DNA of 64,000 nt from Angustibacter luteus (GCF_039541115.1 NZ_BAABFP010000002.1:930001-994000); one strand, 5' to 3'; shown: positions 46,775-55,491, counted from the first letter of the stretch. Translations and numbers: made by a program. Notes: generated by a model from the sequence alone, not told the origin.

Positions 46775-48114
46775 GAGGCGTCCTGGTTGACCTCGGTACC
46801 GCGCACCAGTGGGCCGAGCAGCAGGTTCGAGATGTCCGGCATGGCGTCGGGGCTGGTGCCCATCGCGGGCGCGAACAGCGCGTCCGTGACGGCCTGCTCC
46901 CCCGCCGTCCCGGCGTCCCCGCTCTGCGGGTCCGTGTACGCCGCCCCGTCGGCGAACGAGCTCGGCAGCGCGCTGGCGCTGGACGCCCGGTAGACGTTGG
47001 CGGTGCCGTCCGGGATGTAGTCGCCGGTGTACGGGTGCGCCTGCGAGCCCGCCTTGCCCGGCAGGCCCTTGCAGTCGGGCGCGCGGTTCGCGATCCAGGC
47101 GGGCTCCTCGCCGGGCTGGTACGCCGGCCGCTGCGGCACGACCTCGAGGGTGATGTGCAGCGAGCTGTCCCCGAACGCCTGGTCGATGCGCGGCACCCAA
47201 CCGGCCAGCCCCTGGGCGAAGCAGGCGTAGATCGGCGAGTACCGCTTCAACAGGTCGAGGGTCGGGCGGCTGACCCGGCCGAGCCGGATGATCCGGTCCT
47301 CGTTCTCGTTCAGCACGGACGTCGCGGTGTTGGCGAAGCCGGTGGTGCCGGCCAGGAACCCGGCGAGCGCGCTCTGCTTCTCGACCAGGGTCTGGCTGGT
47401 CACCGACAGGTTGCGCGCCATCTTCAGCAGGTCGGGCGCGGCGTCGGCGTAGATCGAGGCCACGTCGGCGAGCCCGCTGATGTCCTGCTTCAGGGTCGGC
47501 AGGTTCGGGTTGAACGCGGTCAGGAACTTGTCGGCCAGCACCAGGTTCTCGCCGAGCGGCTTGCCGCGGCCCTCCAGCGCGGTCGCCATCGCGTTCAGCG
47601 TGGTCGCCAGCTGGGCCGGCTTCACCGTGCGCAGCAGCGGCAGCAGGTTGTCGAAGACCTGCTCGAGCTCGATGGCCACGCTGGTGCGGTCCTGGCCGAT
47701 CACGTCGCCGGCCCGCAACGGCGTGCGGGCAGGGTCGTCCGGCGTCACCAGGTCGACGTACCGCTCACCGAACAGCGTCTTGGGCAGCAGCCGGGCACTC
47801 ACGTTGGCCGGGATGGCACCGACCTGGTCGGGCTGCAGGGCGAGCTCGATCTGCGCACCGTCGCCGACGTGCTCGATCTTGCGGACCTGCCCGACCACCA
47901 GCCCGCGGATCTTCACGTCCGAGGTGGTCTGCAGCTGGTTGCCGATGTGGTCGGTCCTGAGGGTCACCAGGGTGACCGGGGTGAACCGCTGCTGGTACAT
48001 GGCGACGGACAGCGCGAGCAGCAGCGCGAGGACCAGCAGGAACACCAGCCCGTACGCGTGCGTGGAGTAGCGGGCCAGGGCGCGCCCGGCCGGCTGCTTC
48101 GCTGCCATGTGCAT
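46771..48114 (-). CDS. mceA: MCE family protein MceA
   Basis: A 447-residue first Mce subunit: membrane helix about 22-41, MCE domain about 45-125 (TTSDVKIRGLVVGQVRKIEH), helical region, and a C-terminal domain with conserved cysteines (YACFAQGLAG, APDCKGLPG). The start is taken at MHMAAKQ; the second ATG two codons later is equally possible. It begins six bases after the yrbEB stop. Confidence 0.88.
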   Translation of the reverse strand: MHMAAKQPAGRALARYSTHAYGLVFLLVLALLLALSVAMYQQRFTPVTLVTLRTDHIGNQLQTTSDVKIRGLVVGQVRKIEHVGDGAQIELALQPDQVGAIPANVSARLLPKTLFGERYVDLVTPDDPARTPLRAGDVIGQDRTSVAIELEQVFDNLLPLLRTVKPAQLATTLNAMATALEGRGKPLGENLVLADKFLTAFNPNLPTLKQDISGLADVASIYADAAPDLLKMARNLSVTSQTLVEKQSALAGFLAGTTGFANTATSVLNENEDRIIRLGRVSRPTLDLLKRYSPIYACFAQGLAGWVPRIDQAFGDSSLHITLEVVPQRPAYQPGEEPAWIANRAPDCKGLPGKAGSQAHPYTGDYIPDGTANVYRASSASALPSSFADGAAYTDPQSGDAGTAGEQAVTDALFAPAMGTSPDAMPDISNLLLGPLVRGTEVNQDAS

Positions 48115-48119
48115 CGTCG

Positions 48120-48962
48120 CTACCCCGCGATCCGCACGGTGGTGGTGGCGCCCCAGATGGCCAGCGACAGGAAGAAGTCGACGATGTTGATCGCCACGAT
48201 CGACGTCCGGACGGCCTTGCCGACCGCGACGCCGACGCCGGCCGGGCCGCCGCTGGCGGTGTAGCCGTAGTAGCAGTGGATCAGGATGATCACGACGGCG
48301 AAGACCAGCACCTTGAGGAACGACCACAGGACGTCGCCGGGCGGCAGGAACAGGTGGAAGTAGTGGTCGTACGTGCCCGTGGACTGCCCGAAGTACTGGG
48401 TGGTGATGAAGCGGGTCGCGAAGTACGACGACAGGAGGCCGACCACGTACAGCGGCATCACCGCGATGAACCCGGCGATCATCCGGGTGGTCACCAGGAA
48501 GGGCAGGCTCGGCAGTCCCATCACCTCGAGGGCGTCGACCTCCTCGCTGATCCGCATCGCACCGAGCTGGGCGGTGAAGCCGCAGCCGACGGTGGCCGCG
48601 AGCGCCAGGCCGGCGACCAGCGGGGCGATCTCGCGGGTGTTGAAGTAGGCCGAGATGAAGCCGGTGAACGCGCCGGTGCCGAGCTGGTTGAGCGCGCTGT
48701 AGCCCTGCAGCCCGACCTCGGTGCCGGTGAAGAAGGCCAGGAAGGTGATGACGCCGACGGTGCCGCCGATGACCGACAGGGCGCCCGTGCCGAGGCTGAC
48801 CTCGGCCAGCAGGCGCATGATCTCCTTCTTGTAGCGGCGGATCGTGCGCGGCGTCCAGGCGAGCGAGCGCACGTAGAAGCGCAGCTGGCCGCCGAGGCTG
48901 TCCAGGCCCTCGACCGGCTTGCGCGCCGTGTCGGCCACCTTGGTCCCGATGCTGGTCATCAC
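48120..48962 (-). CDS. MlaE/YrbE-type permease B of the mce operon
   Basis: A 280-residue membrane protein of the MlaE permease family, with five to six helices and the conserved block around ATVGCGFTAQLGAMRISEEVDA preceding ALEVMGLP. It forms the inner-membrane channel of the Mce transporter with its neighbour encoded at 48964-49737. One base separates the two genes. Confidence 0.92.
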   Translation of the reverse strand: MMTSIGTKVADTARKPVEGLDSLGGQLRFYVRSLAWTPRTIRRYKKEIMRLLAEVSLGTGALSVIGGTVGVITFLAFFTGTEVGLQGYSALNQLGTGAFTGFISAYFNTREIAPLVAGLALAATVGCGFTAQLGAMRISEEVDALEVMGLPSLPFLVTTRMIAGFIAVMPLYVVGLLSSYFATRFITTQYFGQSTGTYDHYFHLFLPPGDVLWSFLKVLVFAVVIILIHCYYGYTASGGPAGVGVAVGKAVRTSIVAINIVDFFLSLAIWGATTTVRIAG

Positions 48963-48963
48963 G

Positions 48964-49737
48964 TCACCCGAGCTTCTGCGGGACGACCTGGAAGTACACG
49001 GCCGTCAGGACGAAGTTGACGACGAACAGCAGCATGAAGGTGATGACGACGGACTGGTTGACCGCGTCGCCCACCCCCTTCGGGCCGCCGCCGGCGGTGA
49101 GCCCCTTGTACGAGGCGACGATCGCCGCGATGGCGCCGAAGATCAGCGCCTTGATCTCGCCGGAGCCGAGGTCGGCCACCTGCGCGAGCGCGGTGAACGA
49201 CGCGAGGTACGCGCCCGGCGTCCCGCCCTGCAGGACGACGTTGAAGAAGTAGCCGCCGATCACCCCGACCACCGAGACCAGCCCGTTCAGCAGCAGCGCG
49301 ACGAGCATCGAGGCCAGCACCCGCGGGACGACGAGCCGCTGGATCGGGCTGATGCCCAGCACCTCCATGGCGTCGATCTCCTCGCGGATCTTGCGGGACC
49401 CGAGGTCCGCGCAGATCGCTGAGCCCCCTGCGCCCGCGATCAGCAGGGCCGTGACGATCGGGCTGGCCTCGCGGATGATCGCCAGGACGGACGCCGCGCC
49501 GGTGTAGGACTGCGCGCCGAGCTGGCGGGTCAGGCTGCCGAGCTGCAGCGCGATGACCGCGCCGAACGGGATGGAGACCAGCGCCGTGGGCAGGATCGTG
49601 ACGCTCGCGATGAACCAGGACTGCTGGATGAACTCCTTGCCCTGGAACGGCCGACGGGGCAGGGCTCGCAGCACGTCGAGGGCGAGCGCGAAGAGGTTGC
49701 CGGACTGCCGCAGGGCGCCGGTGACCGGCGCGCTCAC
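48964..49737 (-). CDS. MlaE/YrbE-type permease A of the mce operon
   Basis: A 257-residue MlaE-family permease paralogous to the next gene's product. The conserved GAGGSAICADLGSRKIREEI and DAMEVLGISP blocks contact the ATPase. Its ATG overlaps the mceG stop by four bases (ATGA), so the ATPase and permease are coupled. Confidence 0.92.
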   Translation of the reverse strand: MSAPVTGALRQSGNLFALALDVLRALPRRPFQGKEFIQQSWFIASVTILPTALVSIPFGAVIALQLGSLTRQLGAQSYTGAASVLAIIREASPIVTALLIAGAGGSAICADLGSRKIREEIDAMEVLGISPIQRLVVPRVLASMLVALLLNGLVSVVGVIGGYFFNVVLQGGTPGAYLASFTALAQVADLGSGEIKALIFGAIAAIVASYKGLTAGGGPKGVGDAVNQSVVITFMLLFVVNFVLTAVYFQVVPQKLG

Positions 49738-50690
49738 GACGCCACCGGCTCGGACATGGAGTCGTCGCTGAACGAGCGCGGCGGCGGCGTCACGCCGTTA
49801 TCCCGGCACCACCCACCGGGCTCGCGCTGGTGGCGACGCACGGTGCCGTCGCTGGTGCCGAGCTGCATCGGGATCGGCGGCAGCGGCGGCAGCTCCTGGC
49901 CGGACTCGGCCGCCAGCTCGTCGGCGTCCTTCTCCTCGCTCATCCCGATCGGCCCGATCCGCTGGGCGTTCAGGAACTGCCGGACGACGGGCTCCTCGCT
50001 GCTCAGCAGCATCTCGCGCGGGCCGAACATGGCGAGGTGGCGGTGGTACAGCAGGCCGATGTTGTCCGGCACGGTGCGGGCGGTGTTGATGTCGTGCGTG
50101 ACGATCAGGAACGTCGCGTCGATCTGCGCGTTGAGGTCGACGATCAGCTGGTTCAGGTAGGCCGTGCGCACGGGGTCGAGGCCGGAGTCGGGCTCGTCGA
50201 ACAGGATGATCTCGGGGTCGAGCACCAGCGCGCGGGCCAGTCCGGCGCGCTTGCGCATGCCGCCGGAGATCTCGCCGGGCAGCTTGTCCTCGGCGCCCTG
50301 CAGCCCGACGAGCTCGAACTTCTCGTTGACGATCTGGCGGATCTCGGACTCGGACTTGCGGGTGTGCTCGCGCAGCGGGAAGGCGATGTTGTCGTACAGG
50401 CTCATCGAGCCGAACAGCGCGCCGTCCTGGAAGAGGACGCCGAACAGCTTGCGGATCTCGTAGAGGTCGCTCTCGCGCAGCGTGACGAGGTCACGGCCCT
50501 CGATGAAGATGGACCCGCGGTCCGGCTTGAGCAGGCCGACCAGCGTCTTGAGGAACACGGACTTGCCCGTGCCCGAGGGCCCGAGCATGACGGAGATCTC
50601 CCCGGCAGGGAGCGTCAGTGTGACGTCCTGCCAGATCGTCTGCGAGCCGAAGGACTTGGTCAGTCCCTCGACACGGATCTCGACTCCCAC
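49734..50690 (-). CDS. mceG: Mce transporter ATPase (MceG/Mkl/MlaF type)
   Basis: The ABC ATPase that powers lipid import by Mce complexes. The 318-residue protein has Walker A GPSGTGKS (37-44), signature ISGGM (141-145) and Walker B ending FDEPDSGLD (164-172). Its C-terminal extension of about 70 residues is proline-rich, as in the mycobacterial protein. The start is a GTG. In M. tuberculosis the homologue mkl (Rv0655) stands alone between rplL and rpoB. Here it occupies the same neighbourhood and heads a complete operon. Confidence 0.9.
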   Translation of the reverse strand: MGVEIRVEGLTKSFGSQTIWQDVTLTLPAGEISVMLGPSGTGKSVFLKTLVGLLKPDRGSIFIEGRDLVTLRESDLYEIRKLFGVLFQDGALFGSMSLYDNIAFPLREHTRKSESEIRQIVNEKFELVGLQGAEDKLPGEISGGMRKRAGLARALVLDPEIILFDEPDSGLDPVRTAYLNQLIVDLNAQIDATFLIVTHDINTARTVPDNIGLLYHRHLAMFGPREMLLSSEEPVVRQFLNAQRIGPIGMSEEKDADELAAESGQELPPLPPIPMQLGTSDGTVRRHQREPGGWCRDNGVTPPPRSFSDDSMSEPVAS

Positions 50691-50788
50691 GTGTGTCCAC
50701 CCCTCGTCGCTGAGGATCCCTGCAGGGTGCTCAACGAGCGGGTGGCGCGGAGGTTACGGGCGGGCACGGTCCTCGCGCGTGCCAGGAG

Positions 50789-50834
50789 AGCATCCAGCGT
50801 TGCTCTTGGCAGGACAACCGTGTGGTCAGACCAC
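50789..50834 (-). promoter_or_regulatory. mce operon promoter with FadR-like operator
   Basis: On the minus strand TTGTCC (50812-50817) and GATGCT (50789-50794) are 17 bases apart. Immediately upstream is GTGGTCTGACCAC (50822-50834, reading minus), a perfect 6-base inverted repeat whose core TGGTCTGACCA fits the FadR consensus TGGTCNGACCA. GntR/FadR-family regulators (Mce1R) control the mycobacterial mce1 operon. Control by such a regulator is plausible here, but none is encoded in the window. Confidence 0.5.
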
Positions 50835-50893
50835 GGCAACATCCCTGCCGGTCCCATGAGGGCAGCCGTGTTGGTTGCAGCCCAGTCGTGCGG

Positions 50894-51799
50894 TCAGCCG
50901 ACAGGCGTCCAGAGCCGGTCGATGGGCATGACGTAGAGCCGGTCCTCGAAGCTGAACGAACGCGGACCAGTGGCCAGGACCACTCCGGCGATGAACCTCT
51001 TGCCGAGCGCATCGCGCAGCTTGCGAAGGCCAGAGAACTCCCTGCCTGGGACGCGTTCGCCGGCCTTCACCTCAAAGGCCAGCACACCGCCGTCGTCGAA
51101 CTCGATGACGAAGTCGACCTCGTCTCCGTCGTGAGTGCGCCAGTGCCCCACGGTGACCTGCTCTTCGAGCCACGAGACCTGCTTGCGCAATTCACCAACC
51201 ACGAAGGTTTCCAGAAGGTTCCCGAACTCGGTCAACGCAGTTGGGTCCAGGCTGGCCAGCTTGTCCGGCGTGAGCCGCAGCAATCGTGCTGCGAGCCCGG
51301 AGTCGACCATGTGCACTTTGGGACTGGAGGCTGCTCGGGCGCGCAGCGTCTTGCCCCATGCTGGTAGTCGCGCGATGAGGAAGAGATCTTCGAGGAGCTT
51401 GGTGTACTCCTCGGCGGTCTTGCGTTCCACGCCGAGCCCGTCGATGGCGTTGCTCAGGTTCAGGATCTGCCCGGTCCTGCCACCCAGGCGGTTCAGTAGC
51501 TCGCGCAGGACCTGTCGCTGCCTGATGCGCACCAGCTCCAGGGCGTCGCGCTCTACCGACTGGGAAACGTAATCGTCGAACCACCGGTTGCGTGCCGCCA
51601 GCGAACGGTTGATCGCCAAGGGAAACCCGCCTGCGCAGACGCGTTCGATGTACTCGCTACGGGTGGTGGTCGAGGAGGGGTGGGCAAGCACAGCGGGCTC
51701 GGGATTCGTGCGAAGCGCCGGGATGAGGTCTTCGATGACGCCGGCGATCTCTCCCTGGGACAGCGGCCAGATCTTCATGGAGTGCAGACGACCGGTCAA
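50894..51799 (-). pseudogene. 5'-truncated AAA/DUF4143 ATPase remnant
   Basis: The 301 residues match the later part of archaeo-eukaryotic-type AAA_14/DUF4143 ATPases: LTGRLHSMKIWPLSQGEI, then GGFPLAI, and the DUF4143 nuclease-like end (ADFVIEF-like DEVDFVIEF, FEVKAG). The N-terminal ATPase part with the P-loop (about 100-130 residues) is missing; in-frame stops lie just upstream of the TTG at 51799. Codon use is less G+C-biased than in neighbours, so it was probably acquired. The gene appears broken. Whether the fragment is made is unknown. Confidence 0.65.
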
Positions 51800-51962
51800 C
51801 GCCCCGAGGCTAGTTAACTACCAAAATCCGAGGGCTCAAACTGCCAAAGTACGAGGGGAAGACCTCCGGATTTCGACGTCGGGACGGCGAGCCCTCGAGC
51901 ACCCATCAAGGCTCAACCCTGCCAAGATCGCCACCCGTTGCTGTCGTGGCACCACGTTCGGG

Positions 51963-52982
51963 TCAGCGCGCGTCGAGGGCGCGCTCGAGCTCCGGGACGG
52001 TCAGGGACGCCGGGCGGGCACCGGACGACGACGCCTGGCGGGCGAGCGCCTGGACCCTCGCGTTCAGCGGAGCCTCGCCGCCGTGGGCCCGGGCGATGGC
52101 GACGATCTCGCCGTTCAGGAAGTCCGCCTCGTTGGAGTCGGCGCCGCGAGCGAGCGACTGCCAGGTCGACCCGCCCATCTGCGCTGGCTCACCGGGGACC
52201 ACGCGGTCGACGAACAGGTCCCGGCGCCAGGCGTCCTCCTCGTCGGCGCTCGCGCACTCGATTCCGGCGTGCGCGAGCACGGCGGCCCCCTCCTGCCGCA
52301 GGCGGGCCGACACCGCGCCCGCGCCCTCGGCGTCCGGCCCGACCAGCGCCTGCACGGCGTTGCCGAGGTTGGTCAACAGCTTGCGGTACTTCCAGCGCAG
52401 GACGTCCTCGACGACGTGGATCTCGAACCCGGCTCGTTCGAGGTCCGCGGCGACGCCGTCCAGCAGGCCGTCGGCACGCCCGCCGGGCGGCACCTCGCCG
52501 AGGATCAGCACGCCCGACCTCGGCGCGATCCGGACGAACACCTCGCCCGGCTCCAGGCTCACCGCGGGCAGCCACACGCACACCCCGACGACCCGGTCGA
52601 AGTAGCGATGGGCGATCTGCTCGGCCGCCACGCCGTTGAGCGCCAGGAGCACCGGCAGCCGCTCCCCCGCCGTCCCGACCTGGTCGTCGCCCTCGTGCAC
52701 GGGCACGTCCACCCACTCCCGCAGGGCGCCCTCGACCTGCTGGGTCTTCGTCGCCATGACCAGGACGTCGTCCGCGCGCAGCCGCACGTCGGCCGGCGAC
52801 CGCACGACGTCCACCCCGATGACGACGTCCTCGTCCGGCGTGCGCAGGCGGAGGCCGACGTGCTCGATCAGGTCGGCCCGACGGCCCCGGGCCGCCAGCA
52901 CCACCCGGTCGCGACGCTGCTGCGCGAGCCGGGCCGCGATCGCCCCACCGATCGACCCGGCCCCGATCACGACGTACCGCAT
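51963..52982 (-). CDS. ApbA/PanE-type ketopantoate reductase family protein
   Basis: A 339-residue NADPH-dependent reductase of the PanE family, which reduces 2-oxo acids such as ketopantoate. The Rossmann motif GAGSIGG is at 7-13, and the catalytic-lysine block WKYRKLLTNLGNAV is at about 197-210. The C-terminal helical domain is present. It stands alone between rplL and the truncated ATPase. Paralogues with other substrates are common, so I give no gene symbol. Confidence 0.75.
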   Translation of the reverse strand: MRYVVIGAGSIGGAIAARLAQQRRDRVVLAARGRRADLIEHVGLRLRTPDEDVVIGVDVVRSPADVRLRADDVLVMATKTQQVEGALREWVDVPVHEGDDQVGTAGERLPVLLALNGVAAEQIAHRYFDRVVGVCVWLPAVSLEPGEVFVRIAPRSGVLILGEVPPGGRADGLLDGVAADLERAGFEIHVVEDVLRWKYRKLLTNLGNAVQALVGPDAEGAGAVSARLRQEGAAVLAHAGIECASADEEDAWRRDLFVDRVVPGEPAQMGGSTWQSLARGADSNEADFLNGEIVAIARAHGGEAPLNARVQALARQASSSGARPASLTVPELERALDAR

Positions 52983-53031
52983 GCCACCTCCGATGTGGGC
53001 GTCCGCTCATCCTGCCCTGCGCGCAAAACGC

Positions 53032-53095
53032 GAGCCAGGGCCGACCCGGCGTACCGGGTCGGCCCTGGCTCAGGGTGCTCAGCGTGTCGCTGAGC
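53032..53095 (-). terminator. Tandem terminators after rplL
   Basis: An 18-pair perfect stem (53032-53049 with 53054-53071, loop CGTA) follows a smaller perfect stem GCTCAGCG/CGCTGAGC (53077-53084 with 53088-53095). Both lie right after the rplL stop. They should isolate rplJL from the genes downstream. Confidence 0.9.
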
Positions 53096-53101
53096 GGGCG
53101 A

Positions 53102-53485
53102 TCACTTGAGGGTGACGGTGGCCCCGGCGCCCTCGAGGGACTCCTTGGCCTTCTCCGCAGCAGCCTTGTCGACCTTCTCCAGGACGACCTTGGGGGCGCC
53201 GTCCACGAGGTCCTTGGCCTCCTTCAGGCCGAGGGAGGTGAGGGCGCGCACCTCCTTGATGACCTGGATCTTCTTGTCGCCAGCAGCCTCGAGGACGACG
53301 TCGAACTCGTCCTGCTCGGCCTCGGCCTCGGCGGGGGCAGCGCCACCACCGGCAGCGGCAACCGCGACCGGAGCCGCAGCGGTGACCTCGAAGGTCTCCT
53401 CGAACTTCTTCACGAACTCGGAGAGCTCGATCAGGGTCATCTCCTTGAACGACTCAAGCAGGTCGTCCGTGCTGAGCTTCGCCAT
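53102..53485 (-). CDS. rplL: 50S ribosomal protein L7/L12
   Basis: L7/L12 forms the multi-copy stalk that recruits translation factors. The 127-residue protein has an N-terminal dimerisation helix, an alanine/glycine-rich hinge (about 38-55), and the factor-binding domain ([20 protein letters not shown]). The usual strong terminators follow. Confidence 0.97.
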   Translation of the reverse strand: MAKLSTDDLLESFKEMTLIELSEFVKKFEETFEVTAAAPVAVAAAGGGAAPAEAEAEQDEFDVVLEAAGDKKIQVIKEVRALTSLGLKEAKDLVDGAPKVVLEKVDKAAAEKAKESLEGAGATVTLK

Positions 53486-53566
53486 GTCGGCGTTCCTTCC
53501 TGTCTTCGCCCGCGAACGGGCGGTCGTGTGTGGGCGGGCTCGCCCGGGGGGTGGTGCTTCGGGCGA

Positions 53567-54091
53567 TCAGCCCTGGTCCTGCTCGACCTTCTGACGAAGG
53601 GCGTCGACCACGCGGGCGGTCTGGGCCAGCGGGGCGGCGAACAGAGCCGCAGCGCCGGACATGGACGCCTTCATGGCGCCGGCCAGCTTGGCCAGCAGCA
53701 CCTCACGGGACTCGAGGTCCGCGAGCTGCTTGACCTCGTCGGCCGTCAGCGGCTTGCCGTCAAGCAGGCCGCCACGGACGACGAGAGCGGGGTGATCCTT
53801 GGCGAAGTCCCTGATCTTCTTCGCCGTCTCCACCGCGTCACCGGTGATGAAGGCGATCGCGGACGGGCCGGCGTACTGGCCGTCGAAGGCCGAGACACCG
53901 GCTTCCTTCGCCGCGATCTCGGTCAGGGTGTTCTTCACCACGGCGTACGTCGCGTGCTCACGGATGGCGCTGCGCAGCTCGGTCAGCTGGGCCACGGTGA
54001 GACCGCGGTACTCGGTCAGCACGGCCGCGTTGGACTCACGGAACTTGTCGGTGAGCTCAGCGACGGCTGCTGCCTTGTCGGGCCTGGCCAT
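53567..54091 (-). CDS. rplJ: 50S ribosomal protein L10
   Basis: L10 anchors the L7/L12 stalk to 23S rRNA and autoregulates its operon by binding the leader. The 174-residue protein has [20 protein letters not shown] and [15 protein letters not shown] at the start and the C-terminal helix for L12 dimers. It lies 81 bases before rplL. Confidence 0.96.
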   Translation of the reverse strand: MARPDKAAAVAELTDKFRESNAAVLTEYRGLTVAQLTELRSAIREHATYAVVKNTLTEIAAKEAGVSAFDGQYAGPSAIAFITGDAVETAKKIRDFAKDHPALVVRGGLLDGKPLTADEVKQLADLESREVLLAKLAGAMKASMSGAAALFAAPLAQTARVVDALRQKVEQDQG

Positions 54092-54355
54092 GGGCCTCCT
54101 TCCACGGGTGAAGCGCCGGCGGTTCCGGACCCGCTCATGACGAACGCCCCGGCGCTAGGCGCACGGGGCGTGGACGACCGCGTCACGGGGACGCACTGTC
54201 GAGAACCTCGGTCACCTGCGCGGGTCGCCCGCGTGAGCGGACTTTCGGACGTCGTGCCAGGTGCGGCACTCGGTCGACCAGCGGTCTTGGGCAGCCTCCA
54301 GAGTACGGGGCGGGGCGCCGTCCGACCAAATCGGCCCACTCCGGCCGTCCCACCA
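54092..54355 (-). promoter_or_regulatory. L10 leader region with strong hairpin
   Basis: No gene is visible here. The hairpin ACGCCCCGGCGC-TAG-GCGCACGGGGCGT (54144-54171), a 12-pair stem with a single bulged A, lies about 55 bases before the rplJ start. The L10 leader (Rfam L10_leader) usually binds L10-L12, and position and structure fit, but the consensus kink-turn was not checked. Confidence 0.5.
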
Positions 54356-54422
54356 CCCCGAATGTCCCGATATTCGGGGCTATGGATCCGCCATGACCCC
54401 GAATGTCGGGACATCTGGGGTG
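54356..54422. repeat. Dispersed palindromic repeat, copy 2
   Basis: CCCCGAAT (54357-54364) pairs with ATTCGGGG (54373-54380), and a similar inverted pair with ATGTC/GACAT lies in the second half. The whole reads as two nested hairpins around GGATCC. Its reverse complement resembles 5221-5277 over about 50 bases. It lies after the stop of the lipoprotein gene. Confidence 0.55.
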
Positions 54423-54453
54423 CCGGGGCGCCGGGGTGCCGGGGCCCGGCGGC

Positions 54454-55356
54454 TCAGCTCTTCGTCGTCTTGCCCGGGGCCTTGTTGACGGTGATCCGGA
54501 TCCGGTCCGGGGAGGCGATCTTCGAGGCCGGCGGCAGGTCGAACGCGTGCCCGGCCTTGACCGGCCGCACCTTCACCTCGAACGTGGTCGGCCCGAAGTC
54601 CTGCACCAGGGAACGGATCAGGCCCGCCGAGTCGATCTCGATCTGCAGGTATGCCTTCTCGCCCTTGAGCAGGCGCAGAGCCCTGCGCAGCCGCGGGTCC
54701 AGCTTCTTGCCCGCCAGGGTCTTGGCGACGTCCAGCTCACCCTTGTAGACCTGCACCGGCTCGTCCAGGATCTGGCTGGAGCCGGCGGGCACCAGCCCCC
54801 GCTCCAGCGCCAGCGCGTTGACGTCCTTGAGGTCGTCGCGCTTGGCCACCGCCCGCATCTGGTCGCCGAACTGCTTGAACGCCTTCGAGATGCCGTCCTT
54901 GCCGCCCGGGCGCAGGCGGACCCACGTCTTCGGCATGTTCGAGATCAGGCCGAGCGCGTACACGTCGCCGTCCTGCTGCACGATCGTCTCGATGACCTGC
55001 TTGCCGAAGGTGACGCTGGCGCGCAGCCGGTGCGGCGTGACGCCGTAGTCGATGGTGTCGACCTCGGCGAAGATCCGGTCGTCGCGGTAGGTGTAGTTCG
55101 TCTGCGTCTCGACGTACCGCACCTTCTTGCGGGCGGTCACGGCACGCACCAGCAGCGCCTTGGTGTCGGACGCCGAGGCGGTCGCGACGGACGTCGGGCC
55201 GGCGGTGGCCGTGGCACTGGCCGTCGCGCTCGCGGACGTCGAGGGGCTGCTCGAGGCACCCAGGCTGGCGACGGAGCCGCCGGAGTCGGAGCACGCGGCG
55301 AGGGCGAGGGCCAAGGTGCCGGCGGTCAGCGCGGCGAGCACGGGACGACGGGGCAC
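54454..55356 (-). CDS. Secreted lipoprotein between rplA and rplJ
   Basis: A 300-residue lipoprotein with a signal peptide (basic start, hydrophobic core) and the lipobox LAAC near residue 22. A serine/threonine/alanine-rich linker follows, then a globular domain of about 230 residues that looks like the LolA/LppX fold used for lipid carriage. A lipoprotein in this position is shared by streptomycetes (SCO4651, from memory). I chose the GTG at 55356 because GAGGA lies six bases upstream. Possible role: carrying or sensing lipids in the envelope. Confidence 0.7.
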   Translation of the reverse strand: MPRRPVLAALTAGTLALALAACSDSGGSVASLGASSSPSTSASATASATATAGPTSVATASASDTKALLVRAVTARKKVRYVETQTNYTYRDDRIFAEVDTIDYGVTPHRLRASVTFGKQVIETIVQQDGDVYALGLISNMPKTWVRLRPGGKDGISKAFKQFGDQMRAVAKRDDLKDVNALALERGLVPAGSSQILDEPVQVYKGELDVAKTLAGKKLDPRLRRALRLLKGEKAYLQIEIDSAGLIRSLVQDFGPTTFEVKVRPVKAGHAFDLPPASKIASPDRIRITVNKAPGKTTKS

Positions 55357-55428
55357 GGGCACTCCTCGCTGCAGGGGCCCGAGGTGTCCGGAGCCAGGCG
55401 CATCCTGCCAGCACGAAGACCCGCGGCG

Positions 55429-55491
55429 CGCACCATTCGCGCAAGACGTGGCCATCCGGCCCTGAGAACCACTTGGAGCGCGAATGGTGCG
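55429..55491. repeat. 14-base perfect inverted repeat (long palindrome)
   Basis: CGCACCATTCGCGC (55429-55442) and GCGCGAATGGTGCG (55478-55491) are perfect inverted copies. Between them CAAG-GTGG and CCACTTG can pair further. It lies in the spacer between the rplA terminator and the lipoprotein gene. It differs from the other repeat pair. Its hairpin form suggests an intergenic REP-like element or an operator. Confidence 0.6.

Noticed and set aside
46771-48327. Long upstream extension of mceA
   Set aside because: The extra N-terminus is a shadow of the permease gene; the MceA membrane helix begins only after 48114.
50894-51799. A defence-system or toxin-antitoxin gene
   Set aside because: The protein matches DUF4143 ATPases and lacks its P-loop half and any partner gene; no defence neighbours were seen.
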